Assembly (NCBI GenBank): GCA_017527065.1
Contig: JAFXQO010000041.1
Span: 1 to 48,787 of the forward strand
Reading direction: 5' to 3'
DNA: 48,787 nucleotides
DNA from: Clostridia bacterium
GTDB lineage: Bacteria; Bacillota; Clostridia; Christensenellales; Aristaeellaceae
Both the position numbers and the translations under genes were made by a program. The notes under the pieces are model-generated. The model ran no database searches. It saw only the letters and a list, made by a program, of their open reading frames with translations, and was not told the DNA's origin. This document shows, in pieces, positions 10,812-18,219 of this stretch (positions are counted from its first letter, which is position 1; every line of letters starts with the position of its first letter).

Positions 10812-12191
10812 GTGGAATTCCTGCGCGGGCGATTGAACGGCCGGCTGTCCTCCGAGCTGTTTACCTATCCGGAGCTGAGGAGCATGTTCTTCACGCTGAT
10901 CCTCGATCAGTTTTTCATATTCTTTATCGGCGTGCTTTCGACAGCCATGGTTTCCTCCGTGGGCGAGGCGGCCATCGCCGCCGTTTCCATGGTCGTGTCG
11001 ATCAACAGCATTGTCTCCCTGATGTTCACCTCGCTGGCGGCGGGCGGCGGCATCGTCGTCGCCCGCGCGAAGGGCAGCGGGGACATGGATGAGATTCGCC
11101 GCGCCATCGGCGAAGTGACCAGCCTGTGCGTGCTGGTGTCCATCGTGCTGGGCGGCCTTCTCTACGTCTACGCGGAAGCCATCGTCGGGCTTTTGTATCG
11201 CGAAGTGGAGCCGCTGGTGGTGGAATACGCCATCCGTTACATGCGCCTGATGTGCATATCCTTCGTGCCGTATTCCGTGTTCAACGCCATCTTCAATATC
11301 TTCCGCAACCTGGGCGACACCAAGTCCAGCCTGATGCTGACCGTGGTCATCAACGTGCTGCATCTTATCCTGAGCCTTGTTTTCATCAACGTGATGAATC
11401 TGGGCGTGACGGGATCGGGGCTTTCCTATATCGTCGCCCGCGTCGTCGGCATGCTGGTGGCGCTGGTGTGGATCATGAAGGTACAAAACACGTATGGCGT
11501 GCGCCTGCGCAATTTCTTCCGATTCAGCCGGGCCGTCACGCGGGATATCTTCTCCCTCGGCATGCCGCTGTCGGTTGAGTCGATGCTGCTGCAGGGAGGC
11601 ATGCTGCTGGTTCAGCTCTACCTGGCGCGGCTGACCACCACCGACCTGGCCGCCCACGCGGTGGCGAACTCCATCCTCATGCTGTACAACACCACGACCG
11701 GCGCGCTGCTGTCGCTCACCAGCACGGTCTGCGGCCAATGCTATGGCGCGAAGCGGTACGACCTCGTGCGCCGCTATGGGAAGAACCTCATCTTCGTGGG
11801 GCGCTTCGCGCTGCTGGCGACGCTGTTGATCCTCTATCCCTTTACGCCGCTGCTGCTGAAGCTGTATCATGCCACGGAGCAGGGCCGGCCCATCATTTAC
11901 ACGGCGCTCAGCATCGCGGTGTTCTCCCTGCCGCTGTTCTGGTGCGACGGAAATATCCCCTCTACGGTGCTTCGCGTGGCGGGAGACAGCATCTACACGG
12001 GCGTCGTGTCCGTCTGCGCGCTGCTCCTGTGCCGCTGCCTCGCGGGGTATGTTCTCACCATTCCGCTGGGACTGGGGGTGCCGGGCGTGTGGATCGCGCT
12101 GGTCCTCGAATGGGTCGTGCGCGCCGTCTGCCTGCACGCGCGGATGCGCGGCAGCCGCTGGCTGCACATCAAGCCGGACAAGCAGGGCTGA
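10812..12191 (+). CDS. MATE family efflux transporter
   Basis: Protein of 459 residues from a GTG with GGGGAGG eight bases upstream. It has about twelve hydrophobic segments in two halves, as expected for MATE proteins, which export drugs or metabolites in exchange for Na+ or H+. Early sequence (FIGVLSTAMVSSVGEAAIA), the first-half motif NIFRNLGDTKSSL and the second-half segment VCGQCYGAKRYD are typical of the family. The substrate cannot be predicted, and many Clostridia carry ten or more such genes. It is a single-gene unit with its own promoter and a terminator shared with the convergent XpaC-like gene. Confidence 0.93.
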   Translation: MEFLRGRLNGRLSSELFTYPELRSMFFTLILDQFFIFFIGVLSTAMVSSVGEAAIAAVSMVVSINSIVSLMFTSLAAGGGIVVARAKGSGDMDEIRRAIGEVTSLCVLVSIVLGGLLYVYAEAIVGLLYREVEPLVVEYAIRYMRLMCISFVPYSVFNAIFNIFRNLGDTKSSLMLTVVINVLHLILSLVFINVMNLGVTGSGLSYIVARVVGMLVALVWIMKVQNTYGVRLRNFFRFSRAVTRDIFSLGMPLSVESMLLQGGMLLVQLYLARLTTTDLAAHAVANSILMLYNTTTGALLSLTSTVCGQCYGAKRYDLVRRYGKNLIFVGRFALLATLLILYPFTPLLLKLYHATEQGRPIIYTALSIAVFSLPLFWCDGNIPSTVLRVAGDSIYTGVVSVCALLLCRCLAGYVLTIPLGLGVPGVWIALVLEWVVRAVCLHARMRGSRWLHIKPDKQG

Positions 12192-12224
12192 CGTTCTCCT
12201 GAATACATTGAGAAAAAACATAAA

Positions 12225-12265
12225 GACGGCGCCGCCGCGGATTCTGCTCCCGCGGAAGCGCCGTC
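12225..12265. terminator. Bidirectional terminator between MATE and XpaC-like genes
   Basis: Stem GACGGCGC / GCGCCGTC enclosing a second stem CCGCGG / CCGCGG. The minus-strand exit reads TGTTTTTTCT and the plus-strand exit is GATTGT. Confidence 0.8.
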
Positions 12266-12281
12266 GATTGTATGGAATTGT

Positions 12282-13439
12282 TTAGTGACCGCCCCGACGC
12301 TGGAGCTTGAAGTCGCTCTCTTTCAGGCCGTCGGCCGCCAGCATGTTTTCCATGACCTCGATATCCGAGGAAATATCCATGGCCTGGGAGGAGAAGAGCT
12401 GATCGAGCTGCTTCTCGAAGCTCTTGATGAGCGTGTCCATGATCTGGCTGATCTGCTGCTTGGAGGCGGTGATGTTGTCGCCCTCGATGCCCTGTTCTTC
12501 CAGCATCGCGTAGGAATCGAGCAGTTTGAGCGTGGTGGGCAGGTAGTAGTTCATGAACTTGCGGATCTCGCCGATGCGCTCGGGCTTCTTGCGCACGATG
12601 CCGAAGATGCGCGCGGTGATGGACTCGATCTTGTCGATCTTGTCGGAGATTTCCTTATCCGCGATGCGGTTGTTCAAATCGCGAATCTGATTGAGCGTGC
12701 GGGCGAACTGGTCGTCCTGCCCGGGCTGCGGGTTTGCGGCTTTCGCCGTTTTCGCGGGTTCAGGCTGCGCGGCGCTCTGCTGAGGGCGATGCGCGGTCGA
12801 TTTGCGGCGGGAGGACGTCTCCTCGGCGGTGTCTTTCGCAAATTCCTTCTTGACCTCGTCGCGCACGGTGTGGAAAAGGTCCGACGCGGTCTTGACAAAG
12901 TCCTCCACATTGATATGGATATCCCCGGTTTTGCCCTGCCCCTGGGCGGTGTAGGCCTTCCAGTTGAGATCGTCAACGCCGTCGAGCACCACGCAGCGGC
13001 GGTTGTGATCGATATAGGTATCCAGGCCGAAATAGCCCATGTCGATCATGTCCTGCAAATCCTTCTCGACGGTTTCGATGCTCTCGTTGCTGCGCGCGGC
13101 GATCTCGGTCAGCGCGATGGGGGACTGGCCGCCGATCACGGCCAGGTATTTGCGGAAGCGCTCCTCGCGCCGCTTGTCGTTCTGCCCGAACACGGCCAGG
13201 CCGAGACCCGCAAGCACCGCCAGCATGGCCCAGCCAAAGTGGCCGACCCAGGCGTAGAAGATGGACGCGACCACGGCGGTGAGGCCCATGTTGCGAATCT
13301 GGCGGCCCCTGTTCTTGCTGCGCCCGTATTTGCGGAAGCGGTTGGCCAGCATGATGATGCCGACCGGCGGGATGATCACCAGCATAATGAGGCCGCCGAT
13401 CATGCTCTTGTCGAACTCGAAGTCAAAATCCCTGCTCAC
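12282..13439 (-). CDS. XpaC-like protein (5-bromo-4-chloroindolyl phosphate hydrolysis family)
   Basis: Protein of 385 residues starting with GTG. An upstream ATG is out of frame and meets a stop at once. The N-terminus has two hydrophobic segments (MIGGLIMLVIIPPVGIIML and WVGHFGWAMLAVLAGLGLAVFG). Next comes a winged-helix-like part (PIALTEIAARSNESIETVEKD), then a low-complexity linker rich in Ala, Pro and Gln (about residues 190-235). The C-terminal domain (FMNYYLPTTLKLLDSY near residue 300, then helices) is the conserved XpaC region. The family name comes from an old phenotype in Bacillus, and a phosphatase activity is not established. XpaC genes usually sit beside telA, but no telA is seen here. 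The helical C-terminus and membrane anchor suggest an envelope-stress role. Confidence 0.85.
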   Translation of the reverse strand: MSRDFDFEFDKSMIGGLIMLVIIPPVGIIMLANRFRKYGRSKNRGRQIRNMGLTAVVASIFYAWVGHFGWAMLAVLAGLGLAVFGQNDKRREERFRKYLAVIGGQSPIALTEIAARSNESIETVEKDLQDMIDMGYFGLDTYIDHNRRCVVLDGVDDLNWKAYTAQGQGKTGDIHINVEDFVKTASDLFHTVRDEVKKEFAKDTAEETSSRRKSTAHRPQQSAAQPEPAKTAKAANPQPGQDDQFARTLNQIRDLNNRIADKEISDKIDKIESITARIFGIVRKKPERIGEIRKFMNYYLPTTLKLLDSYAMLEEQGIEGDNITASKQQISQIMDTLIKSFEKQLDQLFSSQAMDISSDIEVMENMLAADGLKESDFKLQRRGGH

Positions 13440-13474
13440 GTGCCATTCATCCTTTTCTTAATCTCGATGCAGAC

Positions 13475-13503
13475 AGTATAACATGTTTTTGATCCATTGT
13501 GAA
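13475..13503 (-). promoter_or_regulatory. Promoter of the XpaC-like gene
   Basis: Minus strand TTCACA (13498-13503), a 17-base spacer and TATACT (13475-13480). Confidence 0.6.
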
Positions 13504-13556
13504 GAGCTTTTCTTTTCGTGTAAACAAATCATAAGCAAAATCTAATCTTCATGCCC

Positions 13557-13594
13557 GCGAAAAATCGCCCGCCTCTCATGGAGAAGCGGGCGGT
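13557..13594 (-). terminator. Terminator of alaS
   Basis: On the minus strand a CCGCCCGC / GCGGGCG stem with a 13-base loop is followed by ATTTTTCG. It starts about 15 bases after the alaS stop codon, which supports that stop as the true end of the gene. Confidence 0.8.
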
Positions 13595-13609
13595 GAAGGG
13601 AATCGCCGG

Positions 13610-15607
13610 TCAGTTCTGGCCGATGACGGCCTTGATGCGCCGCACGCCGGCGGAGGAAGCCTCTTCCTTCACGATCTTGAAGGACTTCAGGTCGCCGGTG
13701 TTCGTCGCGTGGGGCCCGCCGCAGATTTCCTTGGAGAACGGGCCCATGGTGTACACCTTGACGCGTTCGCCGTATTTACTCTCGAACAGGCCGGTGGCGC
13801 CCTGCGCCTTGGCCTCGGCCACGGTCATTTCCTCGCAGGTGACGGGCACGGCCGCCTTGATGTACTCGTTTACCAGCGCCTCGGTCCGCTGCTTCTCCTC
13901 GTCGGTCATCTTGCGGGGGAAGCTGAAGTCGAAGCGCAGGCGCTCGGCGGTGATGTTGGAGCCCTTCTGATTGACCTCCGGGCCCAGCACCTTGCGCAGC
14001 GCCGCCTGCAGCAGATGGGTGGCGGTGTGCAGCTTGGCGGTTTCCTCGGTGTGGTCGGCCAGGCCGCCCTTGAAGCGCTGCTCCGCGCCGGCGTGGCTCT
14101 TCTCCTGGTGCGCCTTGAAGCGGTCTGCAAAGCCCGCCTCGTCCACGGTGAGGCCGTTCTCCTGGGCCATTTCCATGGTCAGCTCGACCGGATAGCCGAA
14201 GGTGTCGTACAGCTTGAAGGCGGTGCGGCCATCGATCACGGTCATGGTGCGCAGGAAGGCGTCGATCTGTTCGCCGAGGTTCGCGGGGATCTCGCCGGTT
14301 TCCTGGGCCTTTTTGAGCGCGTCCAGCATGGGCGTCATTTCAGGGGTGGGACGCAGCGTTCCGATGGCGGCCTTGAGGGGCTCGGCCGTATCCGCGTTCG
14401 CGGCGACGGTGTCCTTGAGGGCGGTCAGCGCGGCGGTGACGCGATTGATATTGCCCAGCACCTTCTCGAATTCGCGCATGCCCTGCCTGAGGGTGCGCTG
14501 GAAGCGTTCTTCCTCCAGCTTGAGCTGCTCGAGGATGAAGTCCTCATGGCGCTTGAGCTCGGGATAGACGTTTTCATACTGGCCGATGATGACCTTGGCC
14601 ACCTCGCAGGTGAAGCCCTCGGGCAGGCCCAGCTTCATGCCATGGCGCACAGCGCGGCGGATCAGGCGGCGCAGCACGTAGCCCTGGTCCACGTTGGAGG
14701 GCGTCACGCCGCGGTCGTCGCCGATGATGATGGTGGCGGTGCGCATATGGTCGGCGATGATGCGGAAGGAGGCGGTGAACTCGTCGTCGGGCCTGTACTC
14801 CTTGCCGGACAGCTCGGCGATCTTGGAGATGATGCCTGAGAACAGGTCGGTTTCATAGACCGACTTCGCGCCGGTCAGCACGCCGATGGTGCGCTCCTGG
14901 CCCATGCCGGTGTCCACGTTCTTCTGCGCCAGAGGGATATAGCTACCGTCGGGCTGCTTGTTATACTGCATGAACACGTCGTTCCAGATTTCGAGATAGC
15001 GGCCGCAGTCGCAGGCGGGGGAGCAGTCCGGCCCGCAGGGCGCCTTGTCGGTGATGATGAACATCTCGGTGTCCGGGCCGCAGGGGCCGGTGGTGCCGGC
15101 GGGGCCCCACCAGTTGTTCTTGCGGGGCAGGTAGAAGATGTGGTCGTCCTTCACGCCGCAGCCGCGCCAGAGGCTGGCGGCCTCCTCGTCGCGCGGCGCG
15201 GTGTCGTCGCCCGCGAAAACGCTGAAGGCCAGCTTATCCTTGTCAAGGCCAAGCCATTCGGGGCTGGTGAGGAACTCCCAGCTCCAGCTGATGGCTTCTT
15301 TCTTGAAATAGTCGCCCAGCGACCAGTTGCCCAGCATCTCGAAGAAGGTGCAGTGGCTGGCGTCGCCGACCTCGTCGATATCGCCGGTGCGGATGCACTT
15401 CTGCACGTCGGTCAGGCGGGTGCCCATGGGATGCTTTTCGCCAAGCAGGTAGGGGACCAGCGGGTGCATGCCGGCGGTGGTGAACAGCACGGTGGGGTCG
15501 TTCTCCGGAATGACGGAGGCGGAGGGAATCACGGCGTGGCCGTGCTGCTGATAGAACTTCAGGAACAGCGAGCGCAGCTCTGAGGAATGCTTGATGTTGG
15601 AATTCAT
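13610..15607 (-). CDS. alaS: Alanyl-tRNA synthetase, short form without C-terminal domain
   Basis: Charges tRNA-Ala with alanine and hydrolyses mischarged product. The ATG at 15607 (MNSNIKHSSELRS) gives 665 residues. The class II catalytic core is intact (VLFTTAGMHPLVPYLLG, then HCTFFEMLGNWSLGDYFK). A Cys-rich stretch CGPDCSPACDCGRYLEIWND lies near residue 200. The editing domain has its four zinc ligands (HTATH 527-531 and CGGPH 629-633). The protein stops at the end of the editing domain, whereas the common bacterial enzyme continues to about 870 residues with a coiled-coil and DHHA1 domain. A terminator follows, so this is not a frameshift. The EVGDASH / GNWSLGDYFK type recalls compact AlaRS forms of reduced bacteria. 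Expression is controlled by an upstream T-box. Confidence 0.93.
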   Translation of the reverse strand: MNSNIKHSSELRSLFLKFYQQHGHAVIPSASVIPENDPTVLFTTAGMHPLVPYLLGEKHPMGTRLTDVQKCIRTGDIDEVGDASHCTFFEMLGNWSLGDYFKKEAISWSWEFLTSPEWLGLDKDKLAFSVFAGDDTAPRDEEAASLWRGCGVKDDHIFYLPRKNNWWGPAGTTGPCGPDTEMFIITDKAPCGPDCSPACDCGRYLEIWNDVFMQYNKQPDGSYIPLAQKNVDTGMGQERTIGVLTGAKSVYETDLFSGIISKIAELSGKEYRPDDEFTASFRIIADHMRTATIIIGDDRGVTPSNVDQGYVLRRLIRRAVRHGMKLGLPEGFTCEVAKVIIGQYENVYPELKRHEDFILEQLKLEEERFQRTLRQGMREFEKVLGNINRVTAALTALKDTVAANADTAEPLKAAIGTLRPTPEMTPMLDALKKAQETGEIPANLGEQIDAFLRTMTVIDGRTAFKLYDTFGYPVELTMEMAQENGLTVDEAGFADRFKAHQEKSHAGAEQRFKGGLADHTEETAKLHTATHLLQAALRKVLGPEVNQKGSNITAERLRFDFSFPRKMTDEEKQRTEALVNEYIKAAVPVTCEEMTVAEAKAQGATGLFESKYGERVKVYTMGPFSKEICGGPHATNTGDLKSFKIVKEEASSAGVRRIKAVIGQN

Positions 15608-15649
15608 GGGGTTTCTCCATCCTTTCAAAAATGAAATCTCTACCTGGAC

Positions 15650-15882
15650 ATAATAAAGCGCCTTTTCCGTACAAGGACGAAAAGGCGCTCTTCGCGGTAC
15701 CACCTTGATTGACCCGGCCAGGCCGAGTCCTCTTGAACGCGATAACGGCGCAAACCGCCCCGCCATTGGCCTGCGGGGAGCTGATGGAGTGGCGTTCGCG
15801 GATGTCCGTCCCGGCTTGCACCGACCACCGGGTCTCTGAAACGTACGCTGCCGTTACTGGGCTCCGTCATGGCTTCATATCG
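15650..15882 (-). promoter_or_regulatory. T-box riboswitch (alanine) upstream of alaS
   Basis: The minus-strand leader contains the T-box sequence AAGGTGGTACCGCG (15693-15706). A terminator hairpin follows at 15658-15688 with arms GCGCCTTTTC / GAAAAGGCGC and the exit TTTATTATG. Stem I closes with TGACGGAG and CTCCATCA, contains an AGTAACGG bulge region near its start, and carries GAACGCCACTCC on its 3' side. The GCC at 15791-15793 is the probable specifier, an alanine codon. Uncharged tRNA-Ala should pair with GCC and the T-box and favour read-through into alaS. Confidence 0.93.
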
Positions 15883-15888
15883 TCTCAT

Positions 15889-15917
15889 ATTATAGCGCGC
15901 GGGGCGCGGTTCGTCAA
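15889..15917 (-). promoter_or_regulatory. Promoter of the alaS T-box leader
   Basis: Minus strand TTGACG (15912-15917), exactly 17 bases, TATAAT (15889-15894). Transcription should begin near 15882. Confidence 0.85.
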
Positions 15918-15987
15918 ATTAAGATTCACCGAATGAGGGCGTCAATTAAGCGTATCACATCTTTTTTTGAGGTATCAGAAAAGGATT

Positions 15988-16118
15988 TTAACATTCGCGT
16001 TAAAGTACTTTATATTATAAAGCGAACGTAAACCGTCATCGGGTTCCCAAATCCTGCTCAAAGGAGAATGAGTATGACACAACGGACATCTGCTCCCGAA
16101 AACCAAAGCATCATGTGA
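15988..16118 (+). other. Possible promoter and 14-codon reading frame, function unknown
   Basis: TTAACA (15988-15993), 17 bases and TATATT (16011-16016) are followed by a strong AAAGGAG and an ATG at 16074. The frame encodes only MTQRTSAPENQSIM and stops at 16118. It faces the minus-strand GNAT gene. It may be a leader peptide, the decayed start of a lost gene, or chance. The stretch is AT-rich, unlike its surroundings. Confidence 0.3.
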
Positions 16119-16123
16119 ATGGA

Positions 16124-16600
16124 TCAAACAGACAGTTGATAATACCTTGAAGCTTTTCCATCCTCAACAAATTCTTCCAGAAGTTGAAAGCCGTTCTTTT
16201 TAAGGACGCTCTGCGAAGCAAAGTTGTCGGAAAATGTGAAAGCGCCGACTGTTCCGATTCCGAACTTCTCGTGTATAACTCTCAAAAACATGGAAACGGC
16301 TTCCGACGCAATTCCTTTGCGCCAATACGTTTCTTCAAATATGCAGAAACTTAACATGGCGTTCGGCGTTTCGGACTTGTCAATGCAGTAACACCATATG
16401 TCTCCAATATATACGTTGTCAACGAAAATTGTCTGTCCGTAACTCGTGCTGTCTGGAAGAAGCGTTATATAATAATCTGATACAGCTTCTTCAACGCTTT
16501 TTGCTTTTTGCGGCAACATAGATTTGATTATAGGCTGCTGTGTTTTTTCATAATACTCCCTTACAGTTGCTTCTGTTCTGTCATGAAGTAATATAGTCAT
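16124..16600 (-). CDS. GNAT family N-acetyltransferase (AT-rich)
   Basis: Protein of 158 residues, ATG at 16600 after GAGGTGAG. The RimJ/RimL-type GNAT fold is indicated by YWRKGIASEAVSMFLRVI near residue 93 (acetyl-CoA loop, R-K-G-I-A) and by SVLKKNGF near residue 133. The acceptor is unknown. The codon usage is clearly more AT-rich than all neighbours (many AAA, TTT and ATA codons), and flanking DNA is AT-rich too, so recent horizontal gain is likely. It lies between the alaS leader and the two tRNA genes with no operon partner. Confidence 0.8.
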   Translation of the reverse strand: MTILLHDRTEATVREYYEKTQQPIIKSMLPQKAKSVEEAVSDYYITLLPDSTSYGQTIFVDNVYIGDIWCYCIDKSETPNAMLSFCIFEETYWRKGIASEAVSMFLRVIHEKFGIGTVGAFTFSDNFASQSVLKKNGFQLLEEFVEDGKASRYYQLSV

Positions 16601-16707
16601 CTTCTCACCTCTATGAATCCCGAATAATTATCATTTCCAGCCGCATTATATCGGAAAACGCCCGATTTCGCAACAATTATTCATTTAGAAAACCCTGTCG
16701 GAAGAAA

Positions 16708-16742
16708 CTGAAGAATGAAGACTGAAAACTAAAGAATGAAAA
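16708..16742. repeat. Heptanucleotide tandem repeat, five units
   Basis: Five consecutive 7-base units: CTGAAGA, ATGAAGA, CTGAAAA, CTAAAGA, ATGAAAA (consensus MTGAARA). They lie in the gap after the tRNA-Trp terminator on the minus strand. No coding or RNA function is evident. Confidence 0.8.
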
Positions 16743-16745
16743 ATA

Positions 16746-16791
16746 CAAAGCAAAAACCCTGCCGACTGTCGTCGACAGGATTTTTGCTTTG
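16746..16791. terminator. Terminator of tRNA-Trp (long inverted repeat)
   Basis: Near-perfect inverted repeat CAAAGCAAAAACCCTG / CAGGATTTTTGCTTTG with an inner GTCGAC part. A-rich and T-rich arms allow termination in either direction. It begins right at the 3' end of tRNA-Trp. Confidence 0.8.
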
Positions 16792-16863
16792 GCAGGGGCA
16801 GAAGGATTCGAACCCTCAACAAAGGTTTTGGAGACCCACGTGTTACCATTACACCATGCCCCT
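16790..16863 (-). tRNA. tRNA-Trp (anticodon CCA)
   Basis: Minus-strand cloverleaf: acceptor AGGGGCA pairs with TGCCCCT, the D-arm is GTGT...ACAC, the anticodon loop is CTCCAAA with anticodon CCA, and the T-arm is AGGGTTCGAATCCTT. The discriminator is G. The terminal CCA is encoded (16790-16792). The outermost anticodon-stem pair looks mismatched. Confidence 0.93.
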
Positions 16864-16886
16864 TCGCTTACCAGCGAACATTGAGA

Positions 16887-16915
16887 ATTATACACGCAAA
16901 AGGATGAGTTGTCAA
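16887..16915 (-). promoter_or_regulatory. Promoter of tRNA-Trp
   Basis: Minus strand TTGACA (16910-16915), 17 bases, TATAAT (16887-16892): a perfect consensus promoter. Confidence 0.9.
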
Positions 16916-16979
16916 GCCCTTTTTTCCGTCGCCGCACTCTTTTGTTATTATTTTTCCTGGCTGGACAATAAAAACACAA

Positions 16980-17015
16980 ATCCGAACCTTTCACCTTTCG
17001 GTATAAGGTTCGGAT
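16980..17015 (-). terminator. Terminator of tRNA-Leu
   Basis: Minus-strand stem ATCCGAACCTT / AAGGTTCGGAT followed by TTGTGTTTTTATTG. It separates tRNA-Leu from the tRNA-Trp promoter, so the two tRNA genes are independent units. Confidence 0.88.
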
Positions 17016-17028
17016 CAGGATGGTCAAG

Positions 17029-17110
17029 TGCGGCCAACGGGACTTGAACCCGTACCCATTGCTGGACACGCCCCTCAAACGTGCGCGTATGCCTATTCCG
17101 CCACAGCCGC
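17029..17110 (-). tRNA. tRNA-Leu (anticodon GAG)
   Basis: Minus-strand type II tRNA: acceptor GCGGCTG pairs with TGGCCGC, discriminator A, anticodon stem CACGT / GCGTG around the loop TTGAGGG with anticodon GAG, a long variable arm, and the T-arm ACGGGTTCAAGTCCCGT. The CCA end is not encoded, unlike the neighbouring tRNA-Trp. Confidence 0.93.
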
Positions 17111-17138
17111 ATATTCTGCCTTACCGGCAACAGAACAT

Positions 17139-17167
17139 ATTATAAGCGTGCGCATGCGGTTTGTCAA
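17139..17167 (-). promoter_or_regulatory. Promoter of tRNA-Leu
   Basis: Minus strand TTGACA (17162-17167), 17 bases, TATAAT (17139-17144). Confidence 0.9.
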
Positions 17168-17241
17168 GCCCGTTTTTGGGCTTTAATCCGATTTTACAGT
17201 CAAAGCCCCACGGAAGCCATGAAAAAACCGACGTTTTCCCT

Positions 17242-17280
17242 GAAATCATGATTGAATGAAATCATGACCGGCGTTATAAT
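17242..17280 (+). promoter_or_regulatory. Promoter with 10-base direct repeats around the -35 (aldose epimerase gene)
   Basis: TTGAAT (17252-17257), 17 bases, TATAAT (17275-17280). The -35 is flanked exactly by two copies of GAAATCATGA (17242-17251 and 17258-17267), which look like operator half-sites for a regulator. Confidence 0.7.
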
Positions 17281-17315
17281 GAGTAAGCAACAGGCGTGAA
17301 CGGAGGCGGCAGCGA

Positions 17316-18185
17316 ATGATGGAAAAGCTGTATTCGATTGAGAACGGGCATATGCGCGTTGAGATAAGCGATCTAGGCGCGGAAATGCGGGAGATCCTGC
17401 TGAAGCGGAGAGGCGAATCGCTCCTTTGGACAGGCGACCCGGCCGTCTGGCGTGGACACGCGCCCTGGCTGTTTCCGGTCATCGGCCGCCTGAAGGACGA
17501 TTATTTCACATTTCGCGGCCGGCGCTTCGATATGCCGATGCACGGCTTCGCGCGCAAGGCGTTATTTACTGCGGTGGAGACGGGGGAGGACGCCGTCTGC
17601 TTCGAGCTCAGCGATTCGCCGGAGACGCTGGCCGTTTATCCCTGGCGCTTTGCGCTGCGCGTGGCCTATCGACTGCGCGGCGAAGAGTTGGAGATCGCCT
17701 GCCGCCTCCGCAACCGCGATGACAAGCCCATGTTCTTTTCGCTGGGCGCGCATCCGGGTTTCCTGTGCTCCGAGGGCGATAAACTCTTCTTCGACGGCGT
17801 GAACGAACTGACCTGTCATCGCCTCACTGCGGATACCCATCTGCTCCGCCCGGGATCGGTCGCCGTGTTACTGGACGGCCACGCGCTCACGCTGTCCGGC
17901 GCGCTGTTCGAGGCGGACGCCATGCTACTCAAAAGTCCCGATATCGCCGGTGTCACCCTGCGCCGCGCGGTGAGGCCGTCCGTGCGGCTGACCTTCGACA
18001 GGGTGCCCTGGCTGGGCGTCTGGAGTAAACCGGTCGACGGCGGACTTCGCTATGTGTGCCTCGAACCCTGGCTCGGCGTCGACGATCCCGTCGATTCGGA
18101 TCATGAAATCGAACACAAAGAAGCCATCCAGCGCCTGGAGGCCGGCGGCGAGACCGCGTTCAACCTGACCGTGCAGACGGTCTGA
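17316..18185 (+). CDS. Aldose 1-epimerase family protein
   Basis: Protein of 289 residues, ATG nine bases after GGAGG. Aldose 1-epimerases (mutarotases) interconvert alpha and beta anomers of galactose or glucose and feed galactokinase. The beta-sandwich family pattern is visible: IENGHMRVEISDLGAEM at the start, FPVIGRL near residue 55, MPMHGFAR near residue 75, LGAHPGF near residue 147 (catalytic-His region) and CLEPWLG near residue 248 (catalytic-Glu region). This is the subgroup often called LacX/YihR-like, and substrates may include phosphorylated or modified sugars. It is followed 34 bases later by an esterase gene. Nearby galK, galT and alpha-galactosidase make a role in galactoside use plausible. 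Confidence 0.9.
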   Translation: MMEKLYSIENGHMRVEISDLGAEMREILLKRRGESLLWTGDPAVWRGHAPWLFPVIGRLKDDYFTFRGRRFDMPMHGFARKALFTAVETGEDAVCFELSDSPETLAVYPWRFALRVAYRLRGEELEIACRLRNRDDKPMFFSLGAHPGFLCSEGDKLFFDGVNELTCHRLTADTHLLRPGSVAVLLDGHALTLSGALFEADAMLLKSPDIAGVTLRRAVRPSVRLTFDRVPWLGVWSKPVDGGLRYVCLEPWLGVDDPVDSDHEIEHKEAIQRLEAGGETAFNLTVQTV

Positions 18186-18219
18186 ACAATATGCGAAATA
18201 AAGCAAGGAGGAAACGAAT

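Noticed and set aside
10665-12221. 518-codon open frame on the minus strand
   Set aside because: Antisense to the MATE exporter, rich in His, Gln and Arg, with no membrane segments or motifs.
13610-15607. Frameshift as the cause of the short alaS
   Set aside because: A good terminator follows within 20 bases of the stop, and there is no room for a C-terminal domain before the next gene.
16708-16742. CRISPR array or attachment site at the heptamer repeats
   Set aside because: Units are only seven bases with no spacers, and no cas, integrase or duplicated tRNA end is present in the window.
17142-17167. GCATGC-centred palindrome upstream of tRNA-Leu as an operator
   Set aside because: It lies within the spacer of a perfect -35/-10 pair and is short, so chance in high-GC DNA explains it.
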